DNA of 9,438 nt from Opacimonas sp040514355 (lineage in GTDB: Bacteria; Pseudomonadota; Gammaproteobacteria; Enterobacterales; Alteromonadaceae). The notes beneath the pieces are model-generated. The model had not been told where the DNA came from. It made no database searches and saw nothing but the letters and a program-made list of their open reading frames with translations. A program made the position numbers and the translations under genes. Shown piece after piece: positions 6,751-9,438 of this stretch (positions are counted from its first letter, which is position 1; each line of letters opens with the position of its first letter). The stretch spans positions 1-9,438 of the forward strand of contig JBEVCF010000071.1 of assembly GCA_040514355.1 (NCBI GenBank), given 5' to 3'.

Positions 6751-7845
6751 CTAACCTTGTAAAATATGTTGCACGATGTGCGCGCCAACTTGAGCGGTGT
6801 TGGACGCTTTGTGGCGCTGTTCTGCACTGAGTAACTCGCCAGTGAGTACACCCGCTTCAAGTGTAGCAACAACTGCAGCCTCAATGGCGTCAGCGGCGGC
6901 ATTTTCATTTAATGAGTAACGCAGTAACATCGCGGCAGATAAAATTTGCGCAATCGGGTTGGCAATGCCTTGGCCCGCAATATCTGGCGCACTGCCACCA
7001 GCTGGTTCATACAAACCAAAGCCACTGCCATTAATTGACGCAGAAGGCAATAAGCCCATTGAACCGGTTAACATCGCACATTCGTCAGAAATGATGTCAC
7101 CAAATAGGTTTGAGCATAACATCACATCGAATTGCGCGGGATCTTTGAGCAACTGCATGGTGGCATTATCAATATAGATATGCTCCAGTTCCACATCAGG
7201 GTAGTCCTTAGCAACTTCTTCAGTTACTTCACGCCACAATCGGCTGGATGACAATACATTAGCTTTGTCAACTGAAGTGACTTTTTTGTTGCGTTTTTGC
7301 GCGGCTTCAAAAGCGGAAATTGCGATACGACGAATTTCTTTCTTACTATATCGCATAGTGTCAAACGCGTTTTGCTCTTCACCTTCGCCTTCGACCCCTT
7401 TGGGCTGTCCAAAATAAATACCGCTAGTTAATTCACGTACAACCAGTACATCGACACCACTTTGAGCAATGTCTTTGCGCAGTGGTGACAAATCTGCAAG
7501 ACCAGGATAAATGCGTGCAGGTCGTAAATTACTGAACAGATCAAAATGACTGCGTAACGTTAATAAAGCAGCTCGCTCAGGACGTTGTTCAAGCGGTAGA
7601 GTATCCCATTTGGGACCACCAATGGAACCAAACAAGATTGCATCAGCGTCTTCGCATCCTTTCAAGGTAGCAGCAGGCAAGGCCTCACCGTGGTGATCAA
7701 TGGCATAACCACCTACTGGATAAGCTGTTCGCTTAAGTGTTAGCCCAAATTTTTGTTCGATAGCATCGAGTACTAAGTTGGCTTGAGCCATGACTTCTGG
7801 CCCAATTCCATCACCGGCTAAAACGGCTAGTTGATACGTTGACAT
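6751..7845 (-). CDS. leuB: 3-isopropylmalate dehydrogenase
   Basis: Oxidises and decarboxylates 3-isopropylmalate to 2-oxoisocaproate with NAD+, needing Mg2+ or Mn2+; a cytoplasmic homodimer in the family. The 364 residues (E. coli 363) hold GDGIGPEV (11-18), the substrate loop VRELTSGIYFG (136-146, with Y144), the catalytic K194 in SVDKANVL, and metal ligands D226 (YIDNATM), D250 and D254 (NLFGDIISDE). The GGSAPDIAG block (283-291) has the Asp-Ile pair (D288, I289) expected of NAD+-specific enzymes. The ATG directly follows the leuA stop (TAAATG), with GGAGAG just upstream inside the end of leuA, so translation is probably coupled. The stop is 7 bases before leuC. No defect seen. Confidence 0.97.
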   Translation of the reverse strand: MSTYQLAVLAGDGIGPEVMAQANLVLDAIEQKFGLTLKRTAYPVGGYAIDHHGEALPAATLKGCEDADAILFGSIGGPKWDTLPLEQRPERAALLTLRSHFDLFSNLRPARIYPGLADLSPLRKDIAQSGVDVLVVRELTSGIYFGQPKGVEGEGEEQNAFDTMRYSKKEIRRIAISAFEAAQKRNKKVTSVDKANVLSSSRLWREVTEEVAKDYPDVELEHIYIDNATMQLLKDPAQFDVMLCSNLFGDIISDECAMLTGSMGLLPSASINGSGFGLYEPAGGSAPDIAGQGIANPIAQILSAAMLLRYSLNENAAADAIEAAVVATLEAGVLTGELLSAEQRHKASNTAQVGAHIVQHILQG

Positions 7846-9399
7846 TTACTCTCCTGAAACGATGTGTTGCTTTTGCTCATCAATGCGATCAGCTAAGTGC
7901 ATATTATTTAAAACGAAAATCAGTGCTTTTACACCGGATTCAACGATATCTGTTGCTAGGCCTATGCCATGGAAGCGACGCTCTTTGTATTTTGCCACGA
8001 TACTGACTTGTGCCAGGGCATCGGCGCCTTCTCCTTTTGAATCGAGTTTAAAGTCGATGATTTTGATTTCATTTTCGTTGATGATCTGCATGATTGCATT
8101 GTATGCGGCATCAACAGGACCGTTACCTATGGCACTGTGTGTAACGGGTTTTCCACCCATAATTAAGGTGACGGTTGCGCTAGGAATGATGTCACGACCC
8201 GACGTTGCTTGGATATACTCCAACTCGTAAAACGATTCTTCTTGTTTTTGTTGATTAAAAAATAATAGAGCCTCTAAGTCATAATCAAAGACTTGCCCCT
8301 TTTTGTCTGCCAAACGCAAGAATGATGCATAGACTTCATCCAAGTCGTAATCACTCTCAGCATAGCCAAGCTCCGTCAGACGATGTTTGATTACGTGACG
8401 ACCTGAACGCGACGTGAGGTTTAATTGGTTTTTGTTCAAACCCACACTCTCAGGCGTCATGATTTCATAGGTGTTTTGACCCTTTAAAACACCATCTTGG
8501 TGAATACCTGAGGAATGCGCAAAGGCGTTTGCACCGACAATGGCTTTATTCGCTTGTACTGGCATGTTACACAATTGTGAGACCAGTTTAGAGGTGCGAT
8601 GAATTTCTTGGCTTTTGATACTCGTCGTCAAGCCATAGCGCTCGTTGCGCGTTTGTAAAATCATCGCAATCTCTTCTAGCGATGAGTTACCTGCACGTTC
8701 ACCTATACCATTGATCGTACATTCAACTTGTCGCGCACCTTGCTCAACAGCCGCAAGTGAGTTAGCGACGGCCAGTCCCAAGTCATTGTGACAATGCACG
8801 GAGATGGTGGCTTGATCGATGTTAGGCACGCGGTTAAACAACTGCTCAATGATCCCACCAAACTCAGTCGGAGTTGTGTAACCAACAGTGTCAGGAATAT
8901 TCACGGTTTTGGCGCCTGCTGTGATAGCGGCCTCGACCATGCGACAAAGGTAGTCAATATGGGTACGACCAGCATCTTCACAAGAGAATTCAACGTCATC
9001 CGTGTATTGACGGGCGTGTTTAATCGCGGCGACAGCCATCTCTACCACTTCATCTTGCGATTTTTTGAGCTTGGTACCGACGTGAATGTCAGAGGTTGCA
9101 ATAAACGTATGGATACGAAAGCGCTCGGCGATGTTGAGGGCTTGTCCACAAGCATCGATATCTTTGGGTAAGGCGCGGGATAAACCACACACAATCGAGT
9201 TTTTGACCTCTTTGGCAATAGTGCGTACTGAGTCAAAATCGCCTGGTGAGGAAACAGGGAAACCAGCTTCGATAATATCCACGCCTAGTTTTTCGAGAGC
9301 CAGTGCGATTTGTAATTTTTCTTTGACTGTTAAGCTAGCAGGCAACGCCTGTTCACCATCACGCAGTGTGGTATCAAATATTTTTACATGTTGACTCAT
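7846..9399 (-). CDS. leuA: 2-isopropylmalate synthase
   Basis: Condenses 2-oxoisovalerate with acetyl-CoA, the first committed step of leucine synthesis, and in the family is feedback-inhibited by leucine. The 517 residues (E. coli 523) begin with the catalytic TIM barrel: DTTLRDGEQ (9-17, with the metal ligand D14 and R13), EAGFPVSSPGDF (44-55), the metal-binding HCHNDLGLA (202-210, H202 and H204) and NGIGERAGN (230-238, N238). Next come the helical linker with SGIHQDGVLK (297-306) and a C-terminal LeuA allosteric domain (about 390-500, including GNGPVDAAY at 425-433). The start is fixed by AAGGA at 9411-9407, 7 bases before the ATG. It is the first gene of the leuABCD series; only 39 bases of upstream sequence are in the window, so the operon promoter and any attenuator cannot be judged. 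The linker-encoding stretch near 8220-8340 is locally AT-rich. Confidence 0.97.
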   Translation of the reverse strand: MSQHVKIFDTTLRDGEQALPASLTVKEKLQIALALEKLGVDIIEAGFPVSSPGDFDSVRTIAKEVKNSIVCGLSRALPKDIDACGQALNIAERFRIHTFIATSDIHVGTKLKKSQDEVVEMAVAAIKHARQYTDDVEFSCEDAGRTHIDYLCRMVEAAITAGAKTVNIPDTVGYTTPTEFGGIIEQLFNRVPNIDQATISVHCHNDLGLAVANSLAAVEQGARQVECTINGIGERAGNSSLEEIAMILQTRNERYGLTTSIKSQEIHRTSKLVSQLCNMPVQANKAIVGANAFAHSSGIHQDGVLKGQNTYEIMTPESVGLNKNQLNLTSRSGRHVIKHRLTELGYAESDYDLDEVYASFLRLADKKGQVFDYDLEALLFFNQQKQEESFYELEYIQATSGRDIIPSATVTLIMGGKPVTHSAIGNGPVDAAYNAIMQIINENEIKIIDFKLDSKGEGADALAQVSIVAKYKERRFHGIGLATDIVESGVKALIFVLNNMHLADRIDEQKQHIVSGE

Positions 9400-9434
9400 A
9401 GTTCGTTCCTTCTGCTGTACAGGCGCGTCGCCAT
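9396..9434 (-). CDS. possible 12-codon mini-frame, or end of an upstream gene, overlapping leuA
   Basis: On the minus strand an ATG at 9434 opens a 12-codon frame (MATRLYSRRNEL) that stops at TGA 9398-9396, overlapping the leuA start as ATGA. The frame is also open back to the window edge, so it might be the C-terminus of a gene further upstream. Only two of twelve codons are Leu and they are not adjacent, unlike the run of Leu codons in the E. coli leu leader. It may be chance. Confidence 0.15.
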   Translation of the reverse strand: MATRLYSRRNEL

Positions 9435-9438
9435 AAAC

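Noticed and set aside
6744..6908. A longer leuC frame starting at 6908
   Set aside because: It lies inside the end of leuB on the same strand in another frame, and the added 55 residues do not resemble LeuC.

Overview
This window is chromosomal housekeeping DNA, most likely from a gammaproteobacterium. The proteins resemble their Escherichia coli counterparts along their whole length. An SrmB-type DEAD-box helicase and the leuA-leuB-leuC-leuD gene order both fit that class. I cannot name a genus. Base composition is moderate: hand counts of sampled 60-base lines mostly fall near 45-58 % GC, with a poorer stretch around leuD.

Left part, plus strand (about 1-4389): cca (CCA-adding tRNA nucleotidyltransferase, HD domain apparently lost), srmB (DEAD-box RNA helicase of 50S assembly), rdgB (XTP/dITP pyrophosphatase) and hemW (radical-SAM heme chaperone). 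rdgB and hemW overlap by 8 bp, with hemW apparently starting at TTG. These genes serve RNA maturation, nucleotide-pool sanitation and heme handling, and are linked by position rather than by one pathway.

Middle (about 4380-4740): hemW converges on a small minus-strand gene of 90 codons. That protein resembles the tail found after the catalytic domain of some HD-GYP phosphodiesterases, but here it stands alone. A hairpin spans both converging stop codons. A striking two-tier inverted repeat covers the ribosome-binding site of the small gene.

Right part, minus strand (about 9399 down to 4741): a tightly packed leuABCD operon for leucine biosynthesis. LeuA makes 2-isopropylmalate, LeuCD isomerises it and LeuB oxidises and decarboxylates it. 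leuC is broken by an apparent one-base deletion after codon 197. Everything else in the gene looks intact, and the broken frame happens to stop in an ATGA overlap with an in-frame internal ATG that has a ribosome-binding-like sequence. This is either a sequencing error, a recent loss of leucine synthesis, or, least likely, a split LeuC made as two chains. The promoter and any leader of the operon lie mostly beyond the right edge.

I saw no mobile element, CRISPR array, tRNA or rRNA, and no wholly new system. The points most worth a second look are the leuC frameshift, the stand-alone HD-GYP-tail-like gene with its inverted repeat, and the reduced Cca.
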